Origin: Piscinibacter sp. XHJ-5
Lineage (GTDB): Bacteria; Pseudomonadota; Gammaproteobacteria; Burkholderiales; Burkholderiaceae_C
DNA length: 64,000 bases
Assembly (NCBI RefSeq): GCF_029855045.1
Contig: NZ_CP123228.1
Span: 6,448,001 to 6,512,000, forward strand
Direction of reading: 5' to 3'
Shown here: piece after piece, positions 15,744 through 24,614 of the stretch
Position numbering within the stretch: the stretch's first letter is position 1
How the letters are laid out: the number at the start of each line of letters is the position of its first letter
Position numbers and translations under genes: made by a program
The notes under the pieces: model-generated
Told to the model about the DNA's origin: nothing
The model's input: only the letters and a program-made list of their open reading frames with translations
The model's database searches: none

Positions 15744-17113
15744 TGGGGCACAACCTCCTGCTCGATGATTCGGAGCGCCTCCGTCTCAGCGTGTTCGGCT
15801 TTGACGCGAGCGTCAAAGGCGCTTCTGACGAGTTCCGAGACATCTCGTTCCACATCTGTTGGCCAGTCTGGCACGGGCAAAGCGCGCAGCATGTCCTCTC
15901 GCAGACTTAGTATTTTTGTTCCGACCGCGGTTGTTCGGAGGAGTCGAAACCCAACAGTCGTAGTGAGGTAGGCGTAGAGGGCATGTGCTTTGGACGCCTT
16001 TGGGACCACACGAAGCAGGTCTTGGGTAAACGCGGCCTGAGAGTAGCGCCCATGAACGAGGACCGCCCGCCCAAAAACTTCGCCTTCCCCAAGAGTGCCG
16101 TGCCCTCCCACCAAAATGGTCCCCTCTCTCGCAAATAGCAGTCGGTCGTCGAAGCCAGGATGAACAATCTGACGTGGCGCCGGCCGGATCAACATTGCGT
16201 CGCGCTGCGACATAAACTCCACCCCGAATGGGGGTCGGCACTCCACTCGTGCGAAACGCGGCCCGTTGTAGATGCCACCTTGTTCCACAAGATCCCCGAG
16301 CGTGGACTTCCACTTAGTACGTAGGTGTCGCAGGGCGCCGCCGGAGGAGGCAAAATTCCACGCTACTAAAGACGGAAATGGTCCGCTCCACATGATCGAG
16401 TGGCGCCGAAGCGCGCCGCACATCTCATGTGCTTGCTGCATCTCAGGAAGCTGTTCGACCAGCGTTCTCGCTCGCCGAATGTCACGCAGAAATGTTTCCC
16501 TGCCTTCGCTGCAACTTCTCACAAGCGACGCAATCTTCCCTACAACGGATGAGTGCGCAAGAGGAATTGGAAGTGAACCGAGCAGGTCCTTTCGGAGACC
16601 GAGAATCTTGGTTCCATAGCTTGTCGAGCGAATGGCCTGAATGCCTGTCGGGCAAGCCAGCCAAGCGTACGTGAATAGAGAGAAGTCATCGTCTGGAGCC
16701 TCAAACTGCAGGGCCATGGCGTGCGGACCGACGTACTTGCCTACGAGGCGACCATCGGCGAGGATTGATCGTCCGAATAGCTCGTTCTCACCGAGCGTTC
16801 CTGCACCTGAGATGAGCACCTGACCTCGGGTAACGATATGCCGCTCGGGGTGATGCATTGAGTCCAAGCGGATGATTCGTCCGGTGGGCTCGGCCGCAAA
16901 CATGTCACCTTGCGTGATCAGCTCAACGCCGTGATTCGAATCACAGTCGCGTCGGGTGAAAACCGTCCCGTAGGCCCGACCAAATTCTTTAACGATGGAA
17001 CTGAGAGGGCGAGCCGAGTTTGAACCAGCGCGCCGAATTCGCTCCACGGCTGGCGAGTAGTTCAAGGCCCGCAACGCGCCGACACTTGGTTCGTCGACAA
17101 CGAAGGTCTTCAC
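15731..17113 (-). CDS. Type I-like restriction-modification specificity subunit (HsdS family, MAD5-like)
   Basis: This 460-residue protein should choose the DNA site methylated by its partner methyltransferase. It has the internal duplication of HsdS proteins: two target-recognition halves, each ending in a similar phrase (STSYGTKILGLRKDLLGSLPIP in the first, TAVGTKILSLREDMLRALPVP in the second), joined and followed by helical spacers. The GTG start overlaps the methyltransferase stop by 4 bases, showing tight coupling. No hsdR motor-nuclease gene accompanies it, unlike classical type I systems. The target sequence cannot be read from the protein. Confidence 0.85.
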   Translation of the reverse strand: MKTFVVDEPSVGALRALNYSPAVERIRRAGSNSARPLSSIVKEFGRAYGTVFTRRDCDSNHGVELITQGDMFAAEPTGRIIRLDSMHHPERHIVTRGQVLISGAGTLGENELFGRSILADGRLVGKYVGPHAMALQFEAPDDDFSLFTYAWLACPTGIQAIRSTSYGTKILGLRKDLLGSLPIPLAHSSVVGKIASLVRSCSEGRETFLRDIRRARTLVEQLPEMQQAHEMCGALRRHSIMWSGPFPSLVAWNFASSGGALRHLRTKWKSTLGDLVEQGGIYNGPRFARVECRPPFGVEFMSQRDAMLIRPAPRQIVHPGFDDRLLFAREGTILVGGHGTLGEGEVFGRAVLVHGRYSQAAFTQDLLRVVPKASKAHALYAYLTTTVGFRLLRTTAVGTKILSLREDMLRALPVPDWPTDVERDVSELVRSAFDARVKAEHAETEALRIIEQEVVPQWLE

Positions 17114-19221
17114 TTGAATCGCCCCTCGGCGACGAGACGGCGGTATTCCTCGGCGATCAATGGTAGGTCGTCGGCAATACGCTTACCCTTGCGGAGACGC
17201 ACACGCTCGTGCACCTGACCATCACGTTCCCACCGGTCCGGCGTCTCTATTTCAAATAGGCTTTGGGAACCATCGGGCTCGCGCAAGTAGCTCGGCTCGC
17301 CTCGTCGCCCATGGCCGCAGTCTTCTGCGATCGCCATAAAGACCGGCCGCTGCTTCGGGCCGTGTTTCCCCACCATGCGAGTCTCGTTCGATGCGCGACG
17401 GCGCACGAACACGCAGCTTGCCTGCACGGCCACTTGGGGTAGGAATGTTTCTCCTGGCAAGTCGATGCTTGCAAGTAGCTCTCCGTTTCTGAGCAACCAG
17501 GTGCGGACGTACTCCATCTGCTCGCCGGGATTCCCAAGAATGCCGTTAGGTAGGACAAGCGCCATCACGCCCGTCCCGGGCTTCAGGAACTTGAGGCACG
17601 CCTCGATAAACAGAACTTCAGGCGGGACCTTTTTTTGAAGCGCGAACTTGACCCACTGGGTGCCCTCGCGGCGCCACGTGTGACCCAAGTCGTAGTGGCG
17701 AAGTACCTCTGGGTCTTCGACTGGAATCTTGGCTCCGAAGGGGGGATTCGTGAACACGTAGTCGAATTGACCGTGCGCCTCGCCGGGACCAACGCCCAAC
17801 TCTCGCTCCAGCATCTCCATTTCCGGCGTGCGATAGCGCGTGTTGCCGGGAGTCTCTCTAGCGCCGTATACGCCGTACTCCAGACTGTTGAAGTTTGAGA
17901 TATGGCCGTGACCGTCGCCGTTCATGACCATGTTCATTCGAGCAGCCTTGCGTAGGTCGCTATCAACATCGAACCCGAACAAGCTCTCCCGCGCGTAGCG
18001 CTTCACAAGCGGGTCAGCCTTCTTCGTTTCGCTAGGAACGGGATCCTCAGGGTGGGGGCAACCAATCTGGCGGAGAAACCGGCGCCGTGCGTGATTGAGC
18101 GCGACGATCAAGAAGCCACCGCTGCCACATGCCGGATCTAGCACGCGCCGACCAGGCTGTGGGTCAACCATCTCCACCATCATCCGAATGACATTGCGAG
18201 GCGTAAAGAACTGGCCTTTCTTTTGCTTCAGTGTGTGCGAGGTAATGGCCTCGAAGGCCATTCCTTTGGCGTCGGTGTCGGTAGAGAGTAAATCGAATCG
18301 CGCCAACTGAGCAGCGACATAGGCGAGGGCGCGATCGTTCGGCTCAAGCCGCTCGTAGCCATCGAACACATCTTTGAATGCGTCCTTGACGTGATCGAAC
18401 AACGTATGAATACGCTTGGCGATACGCTCTTGGCCCGCGGGCGTATTACGTTCGGTGGCGCCGACAAAGAACAAGCGCTTGCTTTGTTGCTCATCGAGGA
18501 TCTTCGCAAAGATGAGGTAAAGCAGTTGCCAGAACGCTTTCTCGTCGCGAAGTCCTTGCGTCGACAGATAGTCATGACAGTGATTGAACGCGCGCAGTAA
18601 TGAGTCGCCAGCAGCGACGCGTAGCGCGCGCCGGTCGGCATCGTTCAGGTCCTCCAAACTCTCGTCCGGCGCTGGGAAGTCCGTCAGCTCCGTCCCGACG
18701 GGAAATCCGGTCGCCGAATCGTACGTACGCATCCGGAAGGTCATATCTCTTCCGTTGGTCCACACACCGTATACCTCGGGGCGCTCGTCGCTAAGGTTGG
18801 AAAGGACTAGATCGAGCTGCTCCACCGAAGCGTCCGAAGCCTTCGCGTTTGCCTTGCCAATGAGAACGACTCGAATGATGTTGTCATCGTCATGCGGCTT
18901 GCCATGATCGTAGACAGCGATGGCAATCGTGGTGGTCTTCTTTTTTCCAGAGGCGTCACGACACGAGAGCGTCACTTCTCGCTCCATGTCTGAAAGCTCG
19001 ACACGATACTCGCGATGGAGCTGTTCAACGAGGCCCTGAAGTACACGCTCCTCGGGCTTGTCCGGGACTAGCTCGCCGGTGAGCGCGCAAACCAGAGTGT
19101 CAGGTGCAAGGAGTTCAGTGCTGTCCTCATCGCCACCACTGACGCTCGGCTCGTCGTTGTTCTCTTCGCTGGCAGCGGCAAAGTTCGCTTCATTGTCTTT
19201 AGGCTTGCGCTGTCGTGCCAA
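17110..19221 (-). CDS. N6-adenine DNA methyltransferase, HsdM-like (MAD2-like)
   Basis: This 703-residue methyltransferase transfers a methyl group from S-adenosylmethionine to adenine N6. The N-terminal half contains an HsdR-N/HsdM-like helical region. GQFFTPRNVIRMMVEM precedes motif I, VLDPACGSGGFLI (near residue 364), and the catalytic motif IV is TNPPFG near residue 491. Motif I before motif IV fits the gamma class of type I enzymes. Translation begins at a TTG (19221) with a well-placed GGAG seven bases upstream. It is the promoter-proximal gene of the operon, so self marking would be expressed first. In MADS-type systems the methylase protects host DNA. Confidence 0.9.
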   Translation of the reverse strand: MARQRKPKDNEANFAAASEENNDEPSVSGGDEDSTELLAPDTLVCALTGELVPDKPEERVLQGLVEQLHREYRVELSDMEREVTLSCRDASGKKKTTTIAIAVYDHGKPHDDDNIIRVVLIGKANAKASDASVEQLDLVLSNLSDERPEVYGVWTNGRDMTFRMRTYDSATGFPVGTELTDFPAPDESLEDLNDADRRALRVAAGDSLLRAFNHCHDYLSTQGLRDEKAFWQLLYLIFAKILDEQQSKRLFFVGATERNTPAGQERIAKRIHTLFDHVKDAFKDVFDGYERLEPNDRALAYVAAQLARFDLLSTDTDAKGMAFEAITSHTLKQKKGQFFTPRNVIRMMVEMVDPQPGRRVLDPACGSGGFLIVALNHARRRFLRQIGCPHPEDPVPSETKKADPLVKRYARESLFGFDVDSDLRKAARMNMVMNGDGHGHISNFNSLEYGVYGARETPGNTRYRTPEMEMLERELGVGPGEAHGQFDYVFTNPPFGAKIPVEDPEVLRHYDLGHTWRREGTQWVKFALQKKVPPEVLFIEACLKFLKPGTGVMALVLPNGILGNPGEQMEYVRTWLLRNGELLASIDLPGETFLPQVAVQASCVFVRRRASNETRMVGKHGPKQRPVFMAIAEDCGHGRRGEPSYLREPDGSQSLFEIETPDRWERDGQVHERVRLRKGKRIADDLPLIAEEYRRLVAEGRFK

Positions 19222-19396
19222 AGTATTTCTCCAGTTTGATTTTTTGATCGCGGACGCGCGCTGCAGCCACGGCGCCCAAAATACCGCCGACCGACACCCG
19301 CTTCATAAGGCCGCCGGTTCGTGCTCTTGCGCGGTGCCGCTTTGGATGCCCGCAGGAGCCTGAACAGGCATCGTGGGCGGCATTCCGCCGTGGGCT

Positions 19397-19789
19397 TCAA
19401 TGCCCATCCGAAGGCTCCCGTCGAGATTTCTTGGGCTTCCGATGCGTTGACTTGGGTAGCGTGCCCGCCTTCATGGAAGCTGATCTCAGCGGTTGAGCGG
19501 CGCGCACGCGTCCACGGATGTAGTTGGTGGCGTCGACTTCGAAGCGCGGATGGCCGAGCCGCTGCAACAGTACAGCTACGGTGGCGAGCGACGCGAACGT
19601 GCGTGCGTTGCCCCGCGCGCTTGCGAGCAAGGCTCTTCGTTCTCCAAATCGAATCTCCAGCACAAAGCCGCCTTGACCCCCCTGAGCCACCACGCCAGAC
19701 ACAACACGAGCAGCAATGAGCTCACGCAGCGGCGCCTCCTGCAAGAGCGCAACAGCTTGCTCCGTCGGCACGGTAGAGGGCAATGCCAC
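19397..19789 (-). CDS. ParC-family partition-associated protein
   Basis: This 130-residue protein resembles the small ParC-family partition-associated proteins found in betaproteobacterial plasmids and integrative elements. The similarity is an N-terminal PTEQAVALLQEAPLRELI region, a short beta-rich core, and the phrase HPRFEVDATNYIRGRVRAA, followed by a basic lysine/arginine-rich tail. The start is GTG at 19789 without a clear ribosome-binding site. No ParA or ParB partner is in view, so it is probably a relic or a host-interaction factor of the island. It lies on the same strand as the MADS-like operon, 175 bases upstream of the methyltransferase gene. Confidence 0.6.
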   Translation of the reverse strand: MALPSTVPTEQAVALLQEAPLRELIAARVVSGVVAQGGQGGFVLEIRFGERRALLASARGNARTFASLATVAVLLQRLGHPRFEVDATNYIRGRVRAAQPLRSASMKAGTLPKSTHRKPKKSRREPSDGH

Positions 19790-20377
19790 GTTTTGTGTGA
19801 CTTCGTTGATATGTGCGCGTTATTTTGCACTAGATCTGGAATGTTTCGTATAACAAATTATATAAAGTGTCTTACGGACGAGTGACTTCGTATGTCCGAT
19901 TTACATAACAAGCGCGAATGCCCAAGATCGCCGGATTGGCCGGCGCCCTATGCCTTGATGCCGGGATGATGCGGACGGGTCGTCTGAGGCTCCGGGAGCC
20001 GTTGATCTGCGTGCCGAGCCAGCACGTTGAAGCCGCCTCAGCGGCGGAAGAACTTGCCCCGCTCGGCGCGCACGTGCTTTGCCGTCCGGAATCAGGTTGA
20101 ACGGAGCCGAGACCGTCTTGAAGCAGCAGTTGTCCTCATCGTCGCAGCGAGGTGGCTCATTGCGTGAGCTACCTGCGCACCCCAGTCGAAGTGACCACCT
20201 GATCCGTGCAACGTCGGCGGCGGCCGTCGACCCAAAGCGCACAAATCCGACCATCGGCCTTGGCATCGGCGGCGCGATGACGGCGCTAGCCGCGACCCGG
20301 TTGGGCGAGAGGCGATAGGCGTTAGCGCTCGCTCACGACGCCCGCTTGAGGCGTTGTTCCACGATGTTCCAACTTGC
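19790..20377. other. Intergenic region with an AT-rich patch, no convincing gene
   Basis: This gap separates the ParC-like gene (minus) from the GTPase cassette (plus). Roughly 19805-19910 is strikingly AT-rich for this window. It includes a TATAAT on the minus strand (19862 to 19857) that could be a -10 element for the ParC/MADS-like side, but no good -35 is seen. The rest holds open frames of about 120 codons on the minus strand (for example 19901-20266), which are arginine/serine-rich and look spurious. A decayed gene cannot be excluded. Confidence 0.4.
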
Positions 20378-20406
20378 TTGACAACGAGTCGACGCACGAC
20401 TAAAGT
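20378..20406 (+). promoter_or_regulatory. Sigma-70-type promoter of the GTPase cassette
   Basis: TTGACA (20378-20383) and TAAAGT (20401-20406) are separated by exactly 17 bases. This is a near-consensus housekeeping promoter, 39 bases before the chosen start of the GTPase gene. It should drive 20445-24614. Confidence 0.7.
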
Positions 20407-20444
20407 GCACCCGGTACAACATGGAACAACAAGGAGTGCAGATT

Positions 20445-22706
20445 ATGGCCTACACCGCTTCTCTCTCGACGACGCCCGGTAGGCCGGGGTTTAGCGTCAG
20501 CTTCCGGCATCCCCTGAAGCTCGACTCGAAGGGCAAGCCCGGCCTGAAGATGCGTCGCGGCTTGGGCACCGATGACAAGGCCAAGGCCGAGGTCCTCGTC
20601 GCCCAGATGAACCAACTGCTCCAGGACGAAGTCTGGTGGACGGCAGCAAAGCATCAGGACGCGCTCGAGGCTTTCGACCAGCGCATCGTCGATGCGTTCT
20701 ATGACGGCATCCAGGCCGGCGTCGCCGATTCCTTTGAAACCCGCAACAGCGTCATCCCACTGCCCGGCAGGGCCGAGGGCTATGCAAGGACACTGTTCGT
20801 CGGCACGACGGGCGCTGGCAAGACCTCGTTGTTGCGCCACCTGATCGGATCAGACCCAGAGCTGGACCGTTTCCCATCCACCTCGACGGCCAAGACCACG
20901 GTATCGGATATCGAAGTTATTCCGGCTGCCGGCGAGTTCCGGGCAGCGGTGACCTTCTTCTCCGAGACGGTCATCCAGGCCAACGTCGAAGACTGCGTGC
21001 TCAACGCCTGCGCCGCCGTCTGGGACAAGCTGCCCGAGGACAAGGTGGCGGATCGCTTTCTGCATCACCCGGACCAGCGCTTTCGCCTGAGCTACCTGCT
21101 AGGTTCATGGCGCAAGAATCTACCCGCAGAGCCGGCCGCAGACGAATGGGATTTCGGCGAACCGGACCAAGCGGCCACGGCGGCTGCGAGCAGCGACGAA
21201 GCGGTCTCCGGCGCCGACGCCGAAGCGCTGCAAGCGCGGCTGGTGGACTATGTCGGCCGCATCACGAAGCTTGCCGCATCGAAGGCCGGGGCGATCAGCA
21301 AGGAGCTTCTCCCCGATCCGCATTCCGCAAACGCCGAAGATCGCGAAGCAGCCCTTGAAATCTTCCAGAGCGAGCTGTTTGCCGACGAGCGGTTTCACGA
21401 CATCGTCCACGACGTGATCGACGAAGCGCTGCAACGCTTCGATGCGATGCAGGGCGGCGAGCGGACCTACCGTAGCGCCAGCTCGAAGTGGCCGCTCATG
21501 TGGACGTACCGCACGGATGACCGGACCGAGTTCCTGAAGCAGGTGCGCTGGTTTTCGAGCAATTTCGCGCCGTCGTTCGGCAAGCTGCTGACACCGCTGG
21601 TCGACGGCATCCGCGTCATGGGCCCCCTCTTCCCTACGTACACGGACCATCAGGCCAAGGTTGTGCTACTCGACGGCCAGGGCCTCGGCCACACGCCGGA
21701 CTCGTCAACGAGCGTGACGACGCACATTACGCGGCGCTTTTCGGAAGTCGATGCCATCCTGCTGGTGGACAACGCCGAGCAGCCGGTGCAGGCGGCGGCC
21801 CAGTCGGTCCTGCGTGCCGTCGCGTCGAGCGGCAACTACAACAAGCTTTTGCTCGCCTTCACGCACTTCGACCAGGTCAAGGGCCTCAACCTGCCGACCT
21901 TCGCCGACAAGCGCGCGCACGTGCTTGCCTCCGTTCACAACTATCTCTCCAAGCTGAAGGAGGTGTTGAACGCCCCGATCGTGGCCGCTATGGAGCGAAC
22001 GATTGACGACCAGAGCTTCATGCTGGGCGCACTCGACGGGCCGAGCACGAAGCTGCCGCCCGGTGTGAAGGCGCAGCTGAACAAGCTGATCGCATTCGTC
22101 GAGAAATTGGTCGAGCCGCCCCCGGTGCCCGATGCCAAGCCTCAATATGACGCCTCCGGGCTCGGCTTTGCCGTGCAGCGCGCGGCGGACAGCTTCCAGA
22201 AGGCATGGGCGGCACGCCTGGGCCTGGCGATCGGCGCCACGCTGCCGGCAGAGCACTGGACCCGCATCAAAGCGCTTAACCGGAAGATTTCGAACGAGAC
22301 CGGGGTCGAGTACGACTCGCTGCGGCCGGTTGCCGATCTGGTCGGCCGCATCATCGAAGAGGTCGCGAATTTCCTCGACAACCCGATCGGCTGGTCCCGA
22401 TCGCCTGTCGATGCCGATGAGGCGCAGCAGGCAATCGCGCCGATCCGCCAGGTCGTGTTCAGCCGGCTGCATCAACTTGCGCTGCAACGACTGATCGACG
22501 AACACCTGATGGACTGGCGCCGCGGCCTGGAGCACAAAGGCAAGGGATCAGCAGCGCGTCGAGCCGTCGATATCCGCGGCATCTATGAGTTGGCGGCGCC
22601 CGTCCCCGGCACGGTCAACACGGCCCCGGCCATTGAATTCATGCGCGGAGTCCGCGAACTCGTGCGGGCGGCAGTCGAAGAGAACGGCGGGACGATGCTG
22701 CCCTAA
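20445..22706 (+). CDS. GTPase with integrase-arm-like N-terminal domain
   Basis: The protein is 753 residues from ATG 20445, chosen because AAGGAG lies 8 bases upstream; an ATG at 20421 would add 8 residues but has no such site. Residues ~1-60 (FRHPLKLDSKGKPGLKMRRG ... KAEVLVAQMNQLL) look like the arm-type DNA-binding domain of tyrosine integrases, but no recombinase domain follows. Instead a P-loop GTTGAGKT is at 120-127, a G3-like LLDGQG near 409 and a G4-like THFD near 473, indicating a TRAFAC-type or dynamin-like GTPase. The C-terminal ~250 residues are helical. It leads a plus-strand cassette with a DUF4365-like gene and a nucleotidyltransferase. Function is unknown; defence is inferred from context. 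Confidence 0.75.
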   Translation: MAYTASLSTTPGRPGFSVSFRHPLKLDSKGKPGLKMRRGLGTDDKAKAEVLVAQMNQLLQDEVWWTAAKHQDALEAFDQRIVDAFYDGIQAGVADSFETRNSVIPLPGRAEGYARTLFVGTTGAGKTSLLRHLIGSDPELDRFPSTSTAKTTVSDIEVIPAAGEFRAAVTFFSETVIQANVEDCVLNACAAVWDKLPEDKVADRFLHHPDQRFRLSYLLGSWRKNLPAEPAADEWDFGEPDQAATAAASSDEAVSGADAEALQARLVDYVGRITKLAASKAGAISKELLPDPHSANAEDREAALEIFQSELFADERFHDIVHDVIDEALQRFDAMQGGERTYRSASSKWPLMWTYRTDDRTEFLKQVRWFSSNFAPSFGKLLTPLVDGIRVMGPLFPTYTDHQAKVVLLDGQGLGHTPDSSTSVTTHITRRFSEVDAILLVDNAEQPVQAAAQSVLRAVASSGNYNKLLLAFTHFDQVKGLNLPTFADKRAHVLASVHNYLSKLKEVLNAPIVAAMERTIDDQSFMLGALDGPSTKLPPGVKAQLNKLIAFVEKLVEPPPVPDAKPQYDASGLGFAVQRAADSFQKAWAARLGLAIGATLPAEHWTRIKALNRKISNETGVEYDSLRPVADLVGRIIEEVANFLDNPIGWSRSPVDADEAQQAIAPIRQVVFSRLHQLALQRLIDEHLMDWRRGLEHKGKGSAARRAVDIRGIYELAAPVPGTVNTAPAIEFMRGVRELVRAAVEENGGTMLP

Positions 22707-22762
22707 ACGCAGAGCATTGAAGGGCAGAGACGACCGTCACCCGGAACAAGAGGAGATATCGA

Positions 22763-23968
22763 TTGACCAGCGCAAGCGAGCCAGTCTGGCTCAAGATCAT
22801 GGAGCACGGCGCCGCCGGAGAGGCCCGCACGAAGGCATTCCTTCTGGACCGCTTTTGGGTCCTGGAACGATCCGTTGACATTGATGGCGCCGACTTCCTG
22901 ATCCAGCTGCGCTCGTTCTCTACCCGCTTTACCGACGCCGCGCCTCCGCGCGTTGGAATCGTGCAGGCCAAGTATTACCAGGACCAGGCTACGACTCAGT
23001 ACATCCCGTGCCGGTACGTGATCGATGACAAAGGTGAACCGCTCAAGGGATTCTTCGCGGTCCTGCACGTCGGCAACGAGGATCAGGCGGGAATGTATTT
23101 GTTGTCATCCCGCGAAATCGCCGAGACACTTGATCGATCGAAGGACGACCCACCACGCTACATCGCAGGCAAGAAGGCTCTCGATGAAAAGTTTCGCGTC
23201 CTGAACCGGCGACAGGCGCTCGACAAGATTCAGCACGAATTGGCGCAACGCTCTTCCTCAGAGTCCTTGCGGTTTCTGGACCGGGTCAACATCCCGTACC
23301 GCAAGGTTGAAAAGCGCGACATTGACTTCGCATACACGCTGCCAATTCCGAACTCTCAGGAAGACATACCTCGTGCGTTCTACGACTACAGGGACAAGCT
23401 GCGCTCACTCCTGTATGACATGGAGGAGGCGTTGGTCGCGATCGACAACATTCTCAAGACGACCGATCCTCATGTCGCCTTGCAGGAGCTGGAGAAGCTC
23501 GAGCAGTATCGAAGCAGCTCTCACTTTTCCGATGGCCTCACCTTCACAGGCTACAAGTGTGACCTCGACTGGGAATATCTGAAGGACGGGCTCAAAGAGC
23601 ACGATAGAGCGATAAGCGCCCTGGACAAGGTCAGCAAGCGAGCAGCATTCCTAGACCTTTCGGGTCGCATCAAACAAGAGTTGATCGCCAAGGTCACCGA
23701 GATGGATGACGAAGCCAAGAAGGGACAGAGCTATTTCGCGTCGCTGAGTTTCGACCATGAAAGCCTGGCCTTAAAGCGCATCAGATTGAAGCTTCTGGAT
23801 GCAGGAGAGCCTAAGCCCAAGAAGCAGTTTTCCGCATGGCAATCAGTGGACGATCATTTCGTCGATAAGAAGAAGCGGCCGGCCACCGAGGTTGCTGATG
23901 ACTTATGGCATGAACTGGCGACCGAAGTGCTGAAGTTCGTCTGCCCAACCCTGGACGACGAAGAATGA
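22763..23968 (+). CDS. DUF4365-like putative nuclease
   Basis: This 401-residue protein begins with TTG at 22763, supported by AGGAGA six bases upstream. The N-terminal ~150 residues follow the DUF4365 / PD-(D/E)XK plan: an EARTKAFLL helix, D44 in DIDGADFLIQL, and Q68-x-K70 in GIVQAKYY. The C-terminal part is helical, partly coiled-coil, with no named domain. It lies 56 bases after the GTPase gene and 28 before the nucleotidyltransferase gene, on the same strand. Nuclease activity is inferred from the motif. Confidence 0.7.
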   Translation: MTSASEPVWLKIMEHGAAGEARTKAFLLDRFWVLERSVDIDGADFLIQLRSFSTRFTDAAPPRVGIVQAKYYQDQATTQYIPCRYVIDDKGEPLKGFFAVLHVGNEDQAGMYLLSSREIAETLDRSKDDPPRYIAGKKALDEKFRVLNRRQALDKIQHELAQRSSSESLRFLDRVNIPYRKVEKRDIDFAYTLPIPNSQEDIPRAFYDYRDKLRSLLYDMEEALVAIDNILKTTDPHVALQELEKLEQYRSSSHFSDGLTFTGYKCDLDWEYLKDGLKEHDRAISALDKVSKRAAFLDLSGRIKQELIAKVTEMDDEAKKGQSYFASLSFDHESLALKRIRLKLLDAGEPKPKKQFSAWQSVDDHFVDKKKRPATEVADDLWHELATEVLKFVCPTLDDEE

Positions 23969-23996
23969 TCGAGGGTCAGCTGAGGAATCCGCCCAA

Positions 23997-24614
23997 ATGG
24001 ACATCTGTACCGTTCACTTCACCCACGCGACCGCGGCTGAAGTTCAGGCTCTTCTCAGGGCGTTCATGGAGGTGCCCATCGCTCCCCCGCAACAGCTGGA
24101 CGGCGAGTGGGTAGTCCCTCTAAAGAGGCTTTCCGCCGACTTCGTGGCATCGGAACTGGGAGTGCAAGACACGCAGGCTAGAGCGCTGTTCGCCGAGCTG
24201 GTCGAGCGAGGGTACCTGGACGGCAGTGGCAAGCCGCTAACGCCGGCGATGGCGCTGCTTGGCGCGAACGGGCTCCCTCGGATTTCGAGGGCCCAAATGG
24301 ACGTGATCATCGCGGACTTGGTCGCTGCGGCTGCAGCATTGAATGCCCGCCCGGGTGCTCGCATCAAGATCGCGAGCATCGAGCTCTTCGGTAGCGCGCT
24401 GCACATCCGCGACGACTACGGCGATGTTGACGTGCGCGTGGTGTTCGACGAACCAGATGACCTACAGCCCGAGGACATAGACGAGAAGGACACGGTATCG
24501 GAGCAGCTTCAGGCCGTCTCCAACTATGTGAGCATGCTTCCAGAGTTTGACCTTGTGGGACTCGACACCGAGAGGAAAGCGATCTACCCGGCGAAGGCGC
24601 CGTTGGCGCGCTAG
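23997..24614 (+). CDS. Nucleotidyltransferase-fold protein
   Basis: This is a 205-residue protein. The C-terminal half carries the polymerase-beta-type nucleotidyltransferase signature LFGSALHIRDDYGDVDVRVVF: GS at 132-133 and D143-x-D145 with nine residues between, the usual metal-binding layout. The N-terminal ~100 residues look like a winged-helix or helical module (FVASELGVQDTQARALFAELVERGYL). It is the last gene of the GTPase cassette. Such enzymes serve as toxins or antitoxin modifiers, or make nucleotide signals in defence systems; which applies here is unknown. Its stop codon overlaps the stop of the opposing gene within a shared CTAG. Confidence 0.7.
   Translation: MDICTVHFTHATAAEVQALLRAFMEVPIAPPQQLDGEWVVPLKRLSADFVASELGVQDTQARALFAELVERGYLDGSGKPLTPAMALLGANGLPRISRAQMDVIIADLVAAAAALNARPGARIKIASIELFGSALHIRDDYGDVDVRVVFDEPDDLQPEDIDEKDTVSEQLQAVSNYVSMLPEFDLVGLDTERKAIYPAKAPLAR

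Noticed and set aside
19901..20266. A 121-codon minus-strand frame in the gap before the GTPase cassette
   Set aside because: The translation is Arg/Ser-rich with no family resemblance and no ribosome-binding site; described as part of the gap instead.
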